A DNA stretch of 64,000 nt from Candidatus Accumulibacter proximus. GTDB taxonomy: Bacteria > Pseudomonadota > Gammaproteobacteria > Burkholderiales > Rhodocyclaceae. Below are positions 1 to 13,186 of the stretch, in pieces. Numbering within the stretch: the stretch's first letter is position 1; the number at the start of each line of letters is the position of its first letter. The stretch is from positions 35,879 to 99,878 of the forward strand of contig JADJMH010000022.1 of the NCBI GenBank assembly GCA_016709675.1, given 5' to 3'. Under the pieces are notes generated by a model. The model made no database searches. It was not told where the DNA came from and saw nothing but the letters and a program-made list of their open reading frames with translations. A program made the position numbers and the translations under genes.

Positions 1-178
1 CCCGCTCCTGCTCCTGCGCCATCCAGTCCATCGTCGCGGCGCCGTCATGCACTTCGCCAATCTTGTGGTTGATACCCGTATAGAACAGGATACGCTCCGT
101 CGCCGTCGTCTTGCCAGCATCAATGTGAGCGCTGATACCGATGTTCCGGTAACGCTCAATGGGGGTTTTGCGTGCCAC
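1..178 (-). CDS. fusA: Elongation factor G, N-terminal part (truncated by the window edge)
   Basis: This is the first 59 codons of translation elongation factor G, the GTPase that drives ribosomal translocation. The predicted protein starts MARKTPIERYRNIGISAHID and continues into the P-loop AHIDAGKTT and the segment GEVHDGAATMDWMAQEQE, which are diagnostic for EF-G. The start is a GTG codon at 178. The rest of the gene lies beyond base 1. It is the third gene of the rpsL-rpsG-fusA str operon. The identification is firm despite the short length. Confidence 0.95.
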   Translation of the reverse strand, partial: MARKTPIERYRNIGISAHIDAGKTTATERILFYTGINHKIGEVHDGAATMDWMAQEQER

Positions 179-252
179 AGTAATAGACCTTCGCTAATAA
201 AGAACGATCGCCAGCACAAGACAGCCGAACTGTCGCCTTGGACGCTGGTGCC

Positions 253-723
253 TCAGAACCGGAAGTGCGCGAACGCCTTGTTGGCTTCGGCCATACGGTG
301 CACTTCGTCGCGCTTCTTGACTGCACCGCCGCGGCTTTCCGATGCCTCCAGCATTTCGGCTGCTAAGCGCTGACCCATCGACTTCTCCGACCGCTTGCGC
401 GCTGACTCCCGCAGCCAGCGCATGGCCAGGGCCATCCGGCGGCTGGGGCGAACCTCAACCGGCACCTGATAATTGGCCCCACCAACGCGGCGACTCTTGA
501 CTTCGACCAGCGGCTTGATGTTACCAAGAGCCAAACCGAAAACCTCCAGCGGATCCTTGCCAGTCTTGGTCACGATCTGGTCAAAGGCACCATAGACGAT
601 GCGCTCGGCGACGGACTTCTTGCCGCTTTTCATGATCGTATTGACGAACTTCGAAACCTCGACATTGCCAAACTTCGGGTCCGGCAAGATATCGCGCTTC
701 GGCACTTCACGACGACGGGGCAT
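253..723 (-). CDS. rpsG: 30S ribosomal protein S7
   Basis: Primary 16S rRNA-binding protein of the small-subunit head. The sequence begins MPRRREVPKRDILPDPKFG and keeps the family core through the SRRVGGANYQVPVEVRP segment; it ends in EANKAFAHFRF. A GTG two codons further upstream is open, but the GAGG ribosome-binding sequence abuts that GTG, whereas it sits 5 bases before the ATG at 723. The ATG start gives 156 residues, the normal length. It lies between rpsL and fusA in the str operon. In other proteobacteria S7 is the autogenous repressor of this operon; nothing here tests that. Confidence 0.97.
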   Translation of the reverse strand: MPRRREVPKRDILPDPKFGNVEVSKFVNTIMKSGKKSVAERIVYGAFDQIVTKTGKDPLEVFGLALGNIKPLVEVKSRRVGGANYQVPVEVRPSRRMALAMRWLRESARKRSEKSMGQRLAAEMLEASESRGGAVKKRDEVHRMAEANKAFAHFRF

Positions 724-819
724 AGCCACCTCTCATAGTCACAATTCAGTTGCAGGGTTGGACAACGCCCCCACCCCTCCCAGCCGCCCATCAGGAGCGG
801 CTCTTACTCGGGACGAAAC

Positions 820-1195
820 TCAAGCCGCTTTGGGGCGCTTGGTACCGTACTTGGAACGCCCCTGCTTCCGCTTCTTGACACCCTGGGTGTCCAGCGAACC
901 ACGAACGGTGTGGTAACGCACACCTGGCAAGTCCTTGACACGACCACCGCGGATCAGAACAACCGAGTGCTCCTGCAGGTTGTGTCCTTCACCACCAATG
1001 TATGAAATCACCTCAAAGCCATTCGTCAGCCGAACCTTGCAAACCTTGCGCAGCGCAGAGTTGGGCTTCTTTGGCGTGGTAGTGTACACGAGTGCAAACC
1101 CCCCGCTTCTGGGGGCAGTTGCTCAGGGCAGGGACTTTGCTCTTGCTGCGTATGGCCTCGCGAGGCTTGCGCACCAGCTGGTTAATGGTTGGCAT
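820..1195 (-). CDS. rpsL: 30S ribosomal protein S12, interrupted by an apparent 2-base deletion
   Basis: S12 is a decoding-centre ribosomal protein. The N-terminal part (1195 down to about 1085) reads MPTINQLVRKP... and NCPQKRGVCTRV. The remainder, VYTTTPKKPNSALRKVC to RSKYGTKRPKAA at 820, is in a different frame. The expected CGTGTGTACACT is present as CGTGTACACT, so one GT unit is missing around 1083-1090. Restoring two bases would give a 125-residue protein, the normal size. Lysines of the TPKKPNS and GGRVKDLPG streptomycin loops are wild type. S12 is essential and this is the only copy seen, so a sequencing or assembly error is more likely than a true null. Confidence 0.93.
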
Positions 1196-1251
1196 GTTTC
1201 CACCCCTATGTTCAGTTCAGCATAGCGACGTGTCAAGCACATGGCGTCTGC

Positions 1252-1283
1252 AAAAAACCAAGGCGGACCAAAGGCCGCCTTGG
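1252..1283 (-). terminator. Rho-independent terminator after rpoC
   Basis: On the minus strand there is a perfect 9-bp stem (CCAAGGCGG at one arm, CCGCCTTGG at the other; plus-strand arms 1258-1266 and 1275-1283). An 8-base loop separates the arms and a run of six T follows. It sits between the rpoC stop and the rpsL start, so it should separate the rpoBC transcript from the str operon. An rpsL promoter should therefore lie in 1196-1251; I could not pick one with confidence. Confidence 0.85.
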
Positions 1284-1362
1284 CGATATCCGTGAAAAGC
1301 CGACGCAACACCTAGCTATCGGCGACAAAGACCGACGATTTTATGGTCTATCAGGACTCAAG

Positions 1363-5577
<4,215 letters not shown>

Positions 5578-5665
5578 CTTTTGCTCCAGTGAGGAGTGAG
5601 GTGTCAGGGGGTGAAGCCATGAGGCGGGGAGGAGTTACATTCCTCAACCACTCCAGGCAAGAAAA

Positions 5666-8600
5666 TCAGAAACGTTCCAGATCAATATCGATCGCCAGCG
5701 AACGGATTTCCTTGACCAATACATTGAACGACTCAGGCATACCAGCGTCGATCTTGTGATCACCCTTGACAATGTTCTCGTAGACCTTGGTCCGGCCATT
5801 GACGTCGTCAGACTTGACGGTCAACATTTCCTGCAGCACGTAGGAGGCGCCGTAGGCTTCGAGCGCCCACACCTCCATCTCGCCGAAACGCTGACCACCA
5901 AACTGTGCCTTGCCGCCCAACGGCTGCTGGGTAACGAGCGAGTAAGGACCGGTCGAACGTGCGTGCATCTTGTCATCGACCAAGTGGTGCAGCTTCAACA
6001 CGTGCATGTAACCAACCGTGACCTGACGCTCAAACTGCTCGCCGGTACGACCATCGTACAGCGTCATCTGCGCTGATGCCGGCATGCCGGCCAGCGCGAG
6101 TACCGACTTGATCTCCGATTCCTTGGCGCCATCGAAAACCGGCGTCGCAAACGGCACACCCGCCTCGAGATTGCCCGCCATTTCGAGTATTTCGGCGTCG
6201 CTTAGCTGCTCCAGCTCTTCGGGTTTACCCGTGCCGTTATAAATCTGGTCGAGGAAGCCTCGGACTTCCTTGGCGGTCGCCTGGCGGCGAAGCATCTCGC
6301 CGATCTTGAAACCCAGGCCTTTGGCGGCAAGTCCCAGGTGGACCTCAAGAATCTGGCCAACGTTCATCCGCGAAGGAACACCCAGCGGGTTGAGAACGAT
6401 GTCCACCGGACGCCCGTCAGCCATATAGGGCATGTCCTCGACCGGTACGATACGGGAAACAACCCCCTTGTTGCCATGGCGCCCAGCCATCTTGTCGCCC
6501 GCCTGCAGGCGGCGTTTTACGGCAACATAGACCTTGACCATCTTCTGCACACCCGGGGGCAATTCGTCGCCCTGCGTCAGCTTCTTGCGCTTTTCTTCGA
6601 AGGCCACGTCGAAACCCTTGCGGGTCTGCTCCAGGCCATCCCGCAGTGACTCCAGTTGCTGGGCAACGTCTTCGTCTGCCATCCGGATGTCGAACCAGTG
6701 ATGCGGGTCGATGCCATCAAGGTATTCCTGAGTGACCAGCGTCCCCTTGGCCAGCCGCTTCGGACCACCATTTGCCGCCTTGCCGACGAGCATACGCTCG
6801 GCACGCGCGAAGGCATCGCGTTCGACGATACGTAGTTGGTCTGCGAGGTCAAGCTTGTAGCTACGGAGGTGGTCATCAATGATCGACTGAGCCCTCTTGT
6901 CGCGCTCAATACCTTCGCGGGTGAAAACCTGGACGTCGATGACTGTCCCAGAGATCCCCGACTGAACCCGCAGCGACGTGTCCTTCACATCCGAAGCTTT
7001 CTCGCCAAAGATCGCACGCAACAATTTCTCTTCTGGCGTCAGCTGTGTTTCGCCCTTGGGCGTGACCTTGCCCACCAGCACGTCACCGGCTTCGACCTCG
7101 GCACCAATGTACACGATCCCCGACTCGTCGAGTCTTGACAGTTGCGACTCGCCAAGAGAAGCGATGTCGCGAGTGATTTCCTCCGGACCGAGCTTGGTGT
7201 CACGCGCGACGACGGTCAGTTCCTCGATGTGGATCGAGGTGAAACGATCTTCCGCAACAACGCGCTCGGATATGAGGATGGAATCCTCGAAGTTGTAGCC
7301 GTTCCAGGGCATGAACGCGACCAGCATGTTCTGGCCGAGAGCGAGTTCGCCCTTGTCGGTCGATGCTCCGTCAGCCACCACGTCACCCTTGGCAATGCGA
7401 TCACCGACGCGAACCAGCGGCCGTTGGTTGATATTGGTGTTCTGGTTGGAGCGGGTATACTTCACGAGATTGTAAATGTCGACACCGACCTCGCCTGGCC
7501 CCGTTTCGTCGTCATTTACCCGGACCACAACGCGCGAGGCGTCGACGTAATCGACCAACCCACCACGCAGCGCCTGAACCGCTGTTCCAGAATCCACGGC
7601 AACGGTGCGCTCGATGCCCGTGCCCACCAGCGGCTTTTCCGGACGCAGGCAGGGAACAGCCTGACGCTGCATGTTGGCTCCCATCAGCGCACGGTTGGCA
7701 TCGTCATGCTCCAGAAAGGGAATCAGGGACGCCGCCACCGACACGATCTGGCTCGGCGCCACATCCATGTACTGCACGCGCGCCGGCTCAGCGAGGATGG
7801 TCTCACCCTTCTCGCGACAGGTCACCAGCTGATCGGCCAACACGCCCGCCTCACCAAGATCGGAGTTGGCCTGAGCGATGATATAGGCACCCTCCTCGAT
7901 CGCGGAGAGATACTCGATCTGATCGGTCACCCGACCATCAACCACCTTTCGGTAGGGCGTTTCAAGGAAACCATACTCATTGGTGCGGGCGAATAACGCG
8001 AGCGAATTGATCAGGCCGATGTTCGGACCCTCTGGCGTTTCGATCGGGCAGACGCGGCCATAGTGGGTGGGATGCACGTCCCGCACCTCGAAGCCCGCGC
8101 GCTCGCGCGTCAAGCCGCCTGGACCGAGCGCCGAAACGCGGCGCTTGTGGGTGATCTCGGACAGAGGGTTGGTCTGGTCCATGAATTGCGATAACTGGCT
8201 AGACCCGAAAAACTCTCTCACTGCAGCGCTGATCGGCTTGGCATTGATCAGATCGTGCGGCATCAGGTTATCCGACTCAGCCTGTGACAAGCGCTCCTTG
8301 ACAGCACGTTCGACGCGTACCAGACCGGCCCGGAACTGGTTCTCCGCCAGTTCACCCACGGAACGAACACGACGGTTGCCCAGGTGATCGATGTCATCGA
8401 TTTCGCCACGTCCATTGCGCAGTTCAACCAGCAGTTTGATGACTTCAACGATATCACGTGGCGATAAGGTCAGCTGTTCCCGCACCTCACCCACCACGCC
8501 CAGAGCCTTGAGTTGCTCAAGCAAGGCCAGCGCAGCCTCACGGCTCAGGTTCTCGGCCACTGCCCGCGGCCCATGACTCAATTCAGCAAGGATCTGCTCG

Positions 8601-9949
8601 ACCACCGGGATGGAATCGCCGACCGCCTCGTTGATCAGCTTGACGATCCCCTCACGCTTGGACGGAACATGCTTGACCATGACCTTGTATTCGACAACGT
8701 CCTTCCGCCCCACCCGGCGGTTGAACTTCATGCGACCCACCGCTGAGAGATCGTAGCGATCGTCCGAGTAGAACAGCCCGTTGAAGAGGATTTCGACCGC
8801 TTCTTCGGTTGGCGGCTCGCCGGGTCGCATCATCCGGTAAATCGCAATACGTGCGGCCTGCCGAGATGCCGTCTCATCAGCGCGCAGAGTCTGCGAAATG
8901 AAACCGCCACGGTCAAGGTCGTTGATATACAGCGTGTGCAGCGACGTCACCCCAGACTCGACAAGCTTTGCCAGCAGGCTCTCCGTAATCTCGTCGTTGG
9001 CATTGGCCAGGATCTCGCCGCTGCTCGAATCCATGATGTCCTCGCCAATGACCCGACCGATCAGAAAGTCATCCGGGACGACAACCTGCTTGATTCCCGC
9101 CGCATCGAGTTCACGGATGTGCTTTGCGGTAATTCGTTTGTCCTTGGCGATAATCAGCTTGCCCGACGGGTCGTTGAAATCGAAGCGCGCGACTTCTCCG
9201 CGCAGGCGCTCTGGCACCAGAGCGAATTCGACCACCTGTTTACCCAGATAGAAGGTGTCAAACTCGAAGAACTCGCGCAGAATTCGTTGCGAGGTCAGAC
9301 CAATCGCCTTCAGCAGCGTCGTAACCGGCATCTTGCGGCGCCGGTCGACGCGAAAGAAAAGCAGATCCTTGGGATCGAACTCGAAATCCAACCACGAGCC
9401 ACGATACGGTATCACCCGCGCGGAAAAAAGCAGCTTGCCGGAACTGTGCGTCTTGCCGCGGTCGTGTTCGAAGAAGACTCCTGGCGAGCGGTGCAGCTGG
9501 GAAACGATGACCCGCTCGGTGCCGTTGATGACGAAGGAACCAGTCGAAGTCATCAGCGGAATCTCGCCCATATAGACTTCCTGCTCCTTGACTTCCTTGA
9601 TGGTGTCCGGCGCCTCGCGATCGAGAATTACCAGGCGAACCTTCGCCCGCAAGGCCGACGCAAAAGTCAGGCCTCGCTGCTGGCACTCGGTGACGTCGAA
9701 GGCCGGTTCAGAAAGCGTGAAACTGACAAACTCCAGCCGCGCATTACCACTGTGGCTGACAATCGGGAAGATCGAGGAAAAGGCGGCCTGCAATCCCTGG
9801 GTCTTCCGCTGCGCCACAGGCACTGTCGCCTGCAGAAAAGCGGAGAAGGATTCCAGCTGGGTAGCCAGCAAGTAGGGGACGTCGAGCACGCTGACGCGCT
9901 TGGCGAAGCTCTTGCGGATACGCTTTTTCTCGGTGTAGGAGTAGGTCAT
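5666..9949 (-). CDS. rpoB: DNA-directed RNA polymerase subunit beta, with an extra internal domain
   Basis: Catalytic beta subunit of RNA polymerase, 1427 residues from the ATG at 9949 (MTYSYTEKKRIRKSF). The open frame continues 121 codons upstream, but that part is non-conserved and overlaps the attenuator. The rifampicin pocket is wild type: SQLSQFMDQTNPLSEITHKR, with D591, H601 and S606 matching E. coli D516, H526 and S531. Residues about 418-490 form a block of roughly 71 residues absent from my recollection of E. coli RpoB. That block resembles the L7/L12 C-terminal domain (see findings). The remaining conserved blocks, including GRHGNKGVVS, are present. Confidence 0.98.
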   Translation of the reverse strand: MTYSYTEKKRIRKSFAKRVSVLDVPYLLATQLESFSAFLQATVPVAQRKTQGLQAAFSSIFPIVSHSGNARLEFVSFTLSEPAFDVTECQQRGLTFASALRAKVRLVILDREAPDTIKEVKEQEVYMGEIPLMTSTGSFVINGTERVIVSQLHRSPGVFFEHDRGKTHSSGKLLFSARVIPYRGSWLDFEFDPKDLLFFRVDRRRKMPVTTLLKAIGLTSQRILREFFEFDTFYLGKQVVEFALVPERLRGEVARFDFNDPSGKLIIAKDKRITAKHIRELDAAGIKQVVVPDDFLIGRVIGEDIMDSSSGEILANANDEITESLLAKLVESGVTSLHTLYINDLDRGGFISQTLRADETASRQAARIAIYRMMRPGEPPTEEAVEILFNGLFYSDDRYDLSAVGRMKFNRRVGRKDVVEYKVMVKHVPSKREGIVKLINEAVGDSIPVVEQILAELSHGPRAVAENLSREAALALLEQLKALGVVGEVREQLTLSPRDIVEVIKLLVELRNGRGEIDDIDHLGNRRVRSVGELAENQFRAGLVRVERAVKERLSQAESDNLMPHDLINAKPISAAVREFFGSSQLSQFMDQTNPLSEITHKRRVSALGPGGLTRERAGFEVRDVHPTHYGRVCPIETPEGPNIGLINSLALFARTNEYGFLETPYRKVVDGRVTDQIEYLSAIEEGAYIIAQANSDLGEAGVLADQLVTCREKGETILAEPARVQYMDVAPSQIVSVAASLIPFLEHDDANRALMGANMQRQAVPCLRPEKPLVGTGIERTVAVDSGTAVQALRGGLVDYVDASRVVVRVNDDETGPGEVGVDIYNLVKYTRSNQNTNINQRPLVRVGDRIAKGDVVADGASTDKGELALGQNMLVAFMPWNGYNFEDSILISERVVAEDRFTSIHIEELTVVARDTKLGPEEITRDIASLGESQLSRLDESGIVYIGAEVEAGDVLVGKVTPKGETQLTPEEKLLRAIFGEKASDVKDTSLRVQSGISGTVIDVQVFTREGIERDKRAQSIIDDHLRSYKLDLADQLRIVERDAFARAERMLVGKAANGGPKRLAKGTLVTQEYLDGIDPHHWFDIRMADEDVAQQLESLRDGLEQTRKGFDVAFEEKRKKLTQGDELPPGVQKMVKVYVAVKRRLQAGDKMAGRHGNKGVVSRIVPVEDMPYMADGRPVDIVLNPLGVPSRMNVGQILEVHLGLAAKGLGFKIGEMLRRQATAKEVRGFLDQIYNGTGKPEELEQLSDAEILEMAGNLEAGVPFATPVFDGAKESEIKSVLALAGMPASAQMTLYDGRTGEQFERQVTVGYMHVLKLHHLVDDKMHARSTGPYSLVTQQPLGGKAQFGGQRFGEMEVWALEAYGASYVLQEMLTVKSDDVNGRTKVYENIVKGDHKIDAGMPESFNVLVKEIRSLAIDIDLERF

Positions 9950-10161
9950 GGTCGCTCCGAACTCAGAAGGCAAATCCTCTAGCACACCGGCAACAACCGC
10001 ACTATCCGCCGGTGCACAACGGACAAACGCAATATGACTGGATGACAGAACCGCAGGGAATTGGCCTGTGCAGCCTTGACCAGTCATACTTGCGTTTGCA
10101 CGCTGCATGGCATTACGCCCACCCAACAGGCAGACGCCAAGCCGTTTCCGAAAATGCACAA

Positions 10162-10193
10162 CCGGGCTGACAGCCGAAAGGCTATCAGCCCGG
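10162..10193 (-). promoter_or_regulatory. rplL-rpoB intercistronic hairpin (probable attenuator or processing site)
   Basis: Between the rplL stop and the rpoB start there is a 14-bp stem: plus-strand arms 10162-10175 and 10180-10193, with a 4-base loop. The single C/A mismatch on the plus strand becomes a U-G wobble in minus-strand RNA, so the hairpin is better in the transcript that crosses it. No long U run follows. In E. coli the equivalent spacer contains an attenuator and an RNase III site that lower rpoBC expression relative to rplJL. The position here suggests the same role. Confidence 0.7.
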
Positions 10194-10208
10194 CTTGCTT
10201 GACCGATA

Positions 10209-10577
10209 CTACTTGATCTCGACCTTCGCGCCGGCATCCTCGAGAAGCTTCTTGAGGGCTTCGGCGTCGGCTTTGGAAATGGACTCCTTAACCGCCTTGG
10301 GTGCGCTGTCAACGAGATCCTTCGCTTCTTTCAGACCAAGACCGGTAGCCGCGCGAACAACCTTGATGACTTCGACCTTCTTCTCACCGATACCGGCGAG
10401 CAACACGGTAAACTCGGTCTGCTCTTCAACTACCGCCGCAGCCGCGCCAGGCGCAGCAACGGCCATCGAGGCCGCCGAGACACCAAATTTCTCTTCGAAC
10501 GCCTTGACAAGGGTGTTCAGTTCCATGACAGTCATCGCGCCGACGGCTTCGAGGATGTCTTCTTTGGTAATAGCCAT
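10209..10577 (-). CDS. rplL: 50S ribosomal protein L7/L12
   Basis: Stalk protein that recruits translation factors to the ribosome. The protein has the N-terminal dimerisation part (MAITKEDILEAVGAMTVMEL), an Ala-rich hinge and the C-terminal factor-binding domain with TGLGLKEAKDLVD and AEALKKLLEDAGAKVEIK. The ATG at 10577 gives 122 residues. A TTG two codons upstream is possible, but ATG with AGGAG 10 bases upstream gives the family's normal N-terminus. It follows rplJ by 48 bases. Confidence 0.98.
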   Translation of the reverse strand: MAITKEDILEAVGAMTVMELNTLVKAFEEKFGVSAASMAVAAPGAAAAVVEEQTEFTVLLAGIGEKKVEVIKVVRAATGLGLKEAKDLVDSAPKAVKESISKADAEALKKLLEDAGAKVEIK

Positions 10578-10625
10578 AATCAATAAACTCCTAAATCTGA
10601 ATACTCAAGAAAGCTGATCGGAAGC

Positions 10626-11123
10626 TCAGGAAACCGCCTCTTCACGCTGTTTGGCCAAGGCGGAAAGCGCGCAGGCAAAACCGGCCACTGGCGCCTGCAT
10701 GATGCCGAGCAACTGAGCGAGCAATTCGTCACGACTCGGAATTGATGCCAGTGCCTGCACTCCCGCCTTGTCGAGAAGCTCGCCAGCAAAGCTGCCCGCC
10801 TTCAGCACCAGCTTGTCATTGGTTTTGGCGAAGTCGTTGAGCACCTTCGCGGCAGACACCGGATCATCCGAGATGGCGTAAATCAGCGGTCCCGTCATTT
10901 GCTCCGCCAGGCTGGCGAACACACTGCCCTGGACCGCCCGCCGCACCAAGGTGTTTTTCAACACCCGCAGATAGACGCCCGAGGCGCGCGCCTGTGCGCG
11001 CAAACGAGTTAGGTGCGTAACTGGCAGGCCACTGTACTCGGCCAGGACAATCGTCTGAGCACTGGCCATCCTTGCCGACACCTCGGCAACAACGTCCTTC
11101 TTTTCATCAAGATTAAGACCCAC
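10626..11123 (-). CDS. rplJ: 50S ribosomal protein L10
   Basis: Base of the ribosomal stalk; its C-terminal helix binds L7/L12 dimers. The protein is 165 residues and starts MGLNLDEKKDVVAEVSARM from a GTG codon at 11123, with GGAGG about 8 bases upstream. Conserved segments include VLAEYSGLPVTHLTRLR and the C-terminal helix FACALSALAKQREE. It is cotranscribed with rplL. A long untranslated leader precedes it, as expected for a gene regulated by its own L10-L12 complex. Confidence 0.97.
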   Translation of the reverse strand: MGLNLDEKKDVVAEVSARMASAQTIVLAEYSGLPVTHLTRLRAQARASGVYLRVLKNTLVRRAVQGSVFASLAEQMTGPLIYAISDDPVSAAKVLNDFAKTNDKLVLKAGSFAGELLDKAGVQALASIPSRDELLAQLLGIMQAPVAGFACALSALAKQREEAVS

Positions 11124-11400
11124 AGGCCCTTCCTCCCTTCAAGTCAACAGACGGCACATCCTGCCGGATATGCCGCACCCACGGCGACCTTGATCAGGGG
11201 TTGCAGTGAAGGCCATAGACCTACCCTGCGAAATCCTTTTCGGGGCACACCGTCTGCGCAGGCCGTTCGCACACTTAAGCCTCTGGCAGCAGCCGTCGGC
11301 ACCTGCGGTCTTTGACGATCCATCGACGCGGCGCGAACGCCCTGCCGACATCCCAACAAAGCTCCTTGTCGGACCACAATCATTGCGGCCCGATGTATTC
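11124..11400 (-). promoter_or_regulatory. rplJ leader region
   Basis: This 277-base non-coding stretch lies between the rplA stop and the rplJ start. Open frames inside it have no recognisable product. In many bacteria this spacer carries the L10 leader RNA, to which the L10-L12 complex binds to repress translation of rplJL. Position and length fit, but I did not derive a secondary structure, so the assignment rests on synteny. Confidence 0.5.
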
Positions 11401-12090
11401 TCACAACGTGGAAGCATCCACCCTGACACCCGGTCCCATCGTGCTGGAGAGTGCAATCCGCCGCACGTATTGGCCCTTGGAGGTCGCCGGTTTGGCCTTG
11501 GTCAGCGCATCGAGCAAGGCCTTGAGGTTAATCGCCAGCTTGTCGGCCTCAAACGACGCACGACCAATCGTGCTGTGGATTATGCCGCCCTTGTCCGTCC
11601 GATACTGCACCTGCCCCGCCTTGGCATTCTGGACCGCAGTGGCCACGTCCATGGTGACCGTACCCACCTTCGGGTTCGGCATCAGGCCACGCGGGCCGAG
11701 GATCTGGCCCAGTTGTCCGACAACGCGCATCGCGTCCGGTGTAGCGATCACTCGATCAAAGTTGATCACCCCGGCCTTGATCTCCGCGGCAAGGTCTTCG
11801 AAACCCACGATATCGGCACCAGCCGCCTTCGCAGCCGCCGCCTTTTCCCCCTGGGCAAAGACCGCAACACGGATCGTCTTGCCAGTACCGGCAGGCAAGA
11901 CGACGGAGCCGCGCACAATCTGGTCCGACTTGCGCGGATCGACACCGAGGCAGACAGCGACGTCAATAGATTCGTCAAACTTGGCTGTCGCGAATTCCTT
12001 GGCCAGCTTCAGCGCCTCGCCCACAGGGTAAGCCTTGTTGCCATCGATCTTGCCTTTGACCGCCTTTTGGCGCTTGCTCAAAGTTGCCAT
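11401..12090 (-). CDS. rplA: 50S ribosomal protein L1
   Basis: 23S rRNA-binding protein of the L1 stalk and, in relatives, translational repressor of rplKA. The true start is the ATG at 12090 (MATLSKRQKAVKGKI), giving 229 residues, the usual size. An open extension further upstream overlaps rplK and is not part of the gene. Conserved parts are VCLGVDPRKSDQIVRG, LGPRGLMPNPKVGTV and the C-terminal IALSSTMGPGVRVD. Its start lies one base after the rplK stop, indicating tight coupling. Confidence 0.97.
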   Translation of the reverse strand: MATLSKRQKAVKGKIDGNKAYPVGEALKLAKEFATAKFDESIDVAVCLGVDPRKSDQIVRGSVVLPAGTGKTIRVAVFAQGEKAAAAKAAGADIVGFEDLAAEIKAGVINFDRVIATPDAMRVVGQLGQILGPRGLMPNPKVGTVTMDVATAVQNAKAGQVQYRTDKGGIIHSTIGRASFEADKLAINLKALLDALTKAKPATSKGQYVRRIALSSTMGPGVRVDASTL

Positions 12091-12091
12091 T

Positions 12092-12523
12092 TCAGAGGCC
12101 CTCCACCGTGACGCCCATCGTGCGGGCACTGCCGGCAATCGTCCGAACCGCTGCATCCATGTCGGCAGCCGTCAGGTCAGGCATTTTCTGGCTGGCAATG
12201 GCCTCGCACTGGGCGCGGGTCAGCGTACCCACCTTGGCGGTGTGGGGCTTGGCGCTGCCCTTCTGAATGCCAATCGCCTTCTTGATCAGAACCGTCGCCG
12301 GCGGCGTCTTCATGATGAAGGTAAAGCTCTTGTCGGCGAAGGCGGTGATCACCACGGGGATCGGCAAGCCCGGCTCCAGGCTCTGCGTCTGGGCGTTGAA
12401 CGTCTTGCAGAACTCCATGATGTTGAGGCCACGCTGACCCAGCGCCGGCCCGATCGGCGGCGAAGGATTTGCCTTGCCCGCCGGTACTTGCAGCTTGATG
12501 TAACCGATGATTTTCTTTGCCAC
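12092..12523 (-). CDS. rplK: 50S ribosomal protein L11
   Basis: Protein of the GTPase-associated centre. The product has 143 residues and begins MAKKIIGYIKLQVPAGKANP. It has the proline-rich PSPPIGPALGQRGLNIMEFC segment and the C-terminal rRNA-binding domain ending GSARTMGVTVEGL. It is the first gene of the rplKA pair, 127 bases after nusG. Confidence 0.98.
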   Translation of the reverse strand: MAKKIIGYIKLQVPAGKANPSPPIGPALGQRGLNIMEFCKTFNAQTQSLEPGLPIPVVITAFADKSFTFIMKTPPATVLIKKAIGIQKGSAKPHTAKVGTLTRAQCEAIASQKMPDLTAADMDAAVRTIAGSARTMGVTVEGL

Positions 12524-12650
12524 GATGCGGCTCCTCTATACGGGTTCGAACGCGCTCGGTACAGCGCTCCCCAAACGACAAACGCGGCCCGGAAGCCGCA
12601 CTACTGCAGCGCGTCGAGGGAAGTCCACGCACCGCAACTTACTTGCAAGA

Positions 12651-13184
12651 TCAAGCCTTCTCGACCTGTCCAAACTCCAACTCGACCGGCGTCGGGCGGC
12701 CAAAGATCGTCACTGACACGCGCAGGCGGTTTTTTTCATAATTCACCTGCTCAACCGCGCCATGAAAGTCAGTGAAAGGCCCGTCCTTGACGCGAACCAC
12801 TTCACCGGGTTCGAAGAGCACCTTCGGACGCGGCTTGTCGACGCCTTCCTGCATTTGCTGCATGATCTTCGCGACTTCCTTTTCTGAAATCGGCGTCGGC
12901 TTGTTGGCAGTCCCGCCGACAAAGCCGGTCACTTTCGGCGTGCTTTTCACCAAGTGCCAGGAGTCGTCGTTCATCTCCATCTCCACCAGCACATAGCCAG
13001 GGAAGAACTTTCGTTCGGAAATGCTTTTCTGGCCCATCTTGAGCTCGACAACCTCTTCCACCGGAACCAGGATTCGGCCAAACGCATCCTGCATTCCCTG
13101 ACGCTGAATGCGCTCGATCAATGCGCGCTGCACACTCTTCTCGAACCCGGAATAGGCGTGTACCACGTACCAGCGCATGCTCAT
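12651..13184 (-). CDS. nusG: Transcription termination/antitermination protein NusG
   Basis: Transcription elongation factor that binds RNA polymerase and couples it to Rho or to ribosomal S10. I chose the ATG at 13184 (MSMRWYVVHAYSGFEKSVQ) because GGAG lies 6 bases upstream; the ATG two codons earlier abuts that sequence. This gives 177 residues. The N-terminal NGN domain includes GQKSISERKFFPGYVLVEME. The C-terminal KOW domain includes FEPGEVVRVKDGPFTDFHG and FGRPTPVELEFGQVEK. It is 2 bases from the secE stop, so secE-nusG are cotranscribed. Confidence 0.97.
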   Translation of the reverse strand: MSMRWYVVHAYSGFEKSVQRALIERIQRQGMQDAFGRILVPVEEVVELKMGQKSISERKFFPGYVLVEMEMNDDSWHLVKSTPKVTGFVGGTANKPTPISEKEVAKIMQQMQEGVDKPRPKVLFEPGEVVRVKDGPFTDFHGAVEQVNYEKNRLRVSVTIFGRPTPVELEFGQVEKA

Positions 13185-13186
13185 AG

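Noticed and set aside
9950..10312. Upstream in-frame extension of rpoB by 121 codons
   Set aside because: It overlaps the intercistronic attenuator and the end of rplL and is not like any RpoB N-terminus. The ATG at 9949 gives the conserved start.
11206..12111. 301-codon plus-strand open frame opposite rplA and the L10 leader
   Set aside because: Antisense shadow of a ribosomal protein gene with no similarity to known families.
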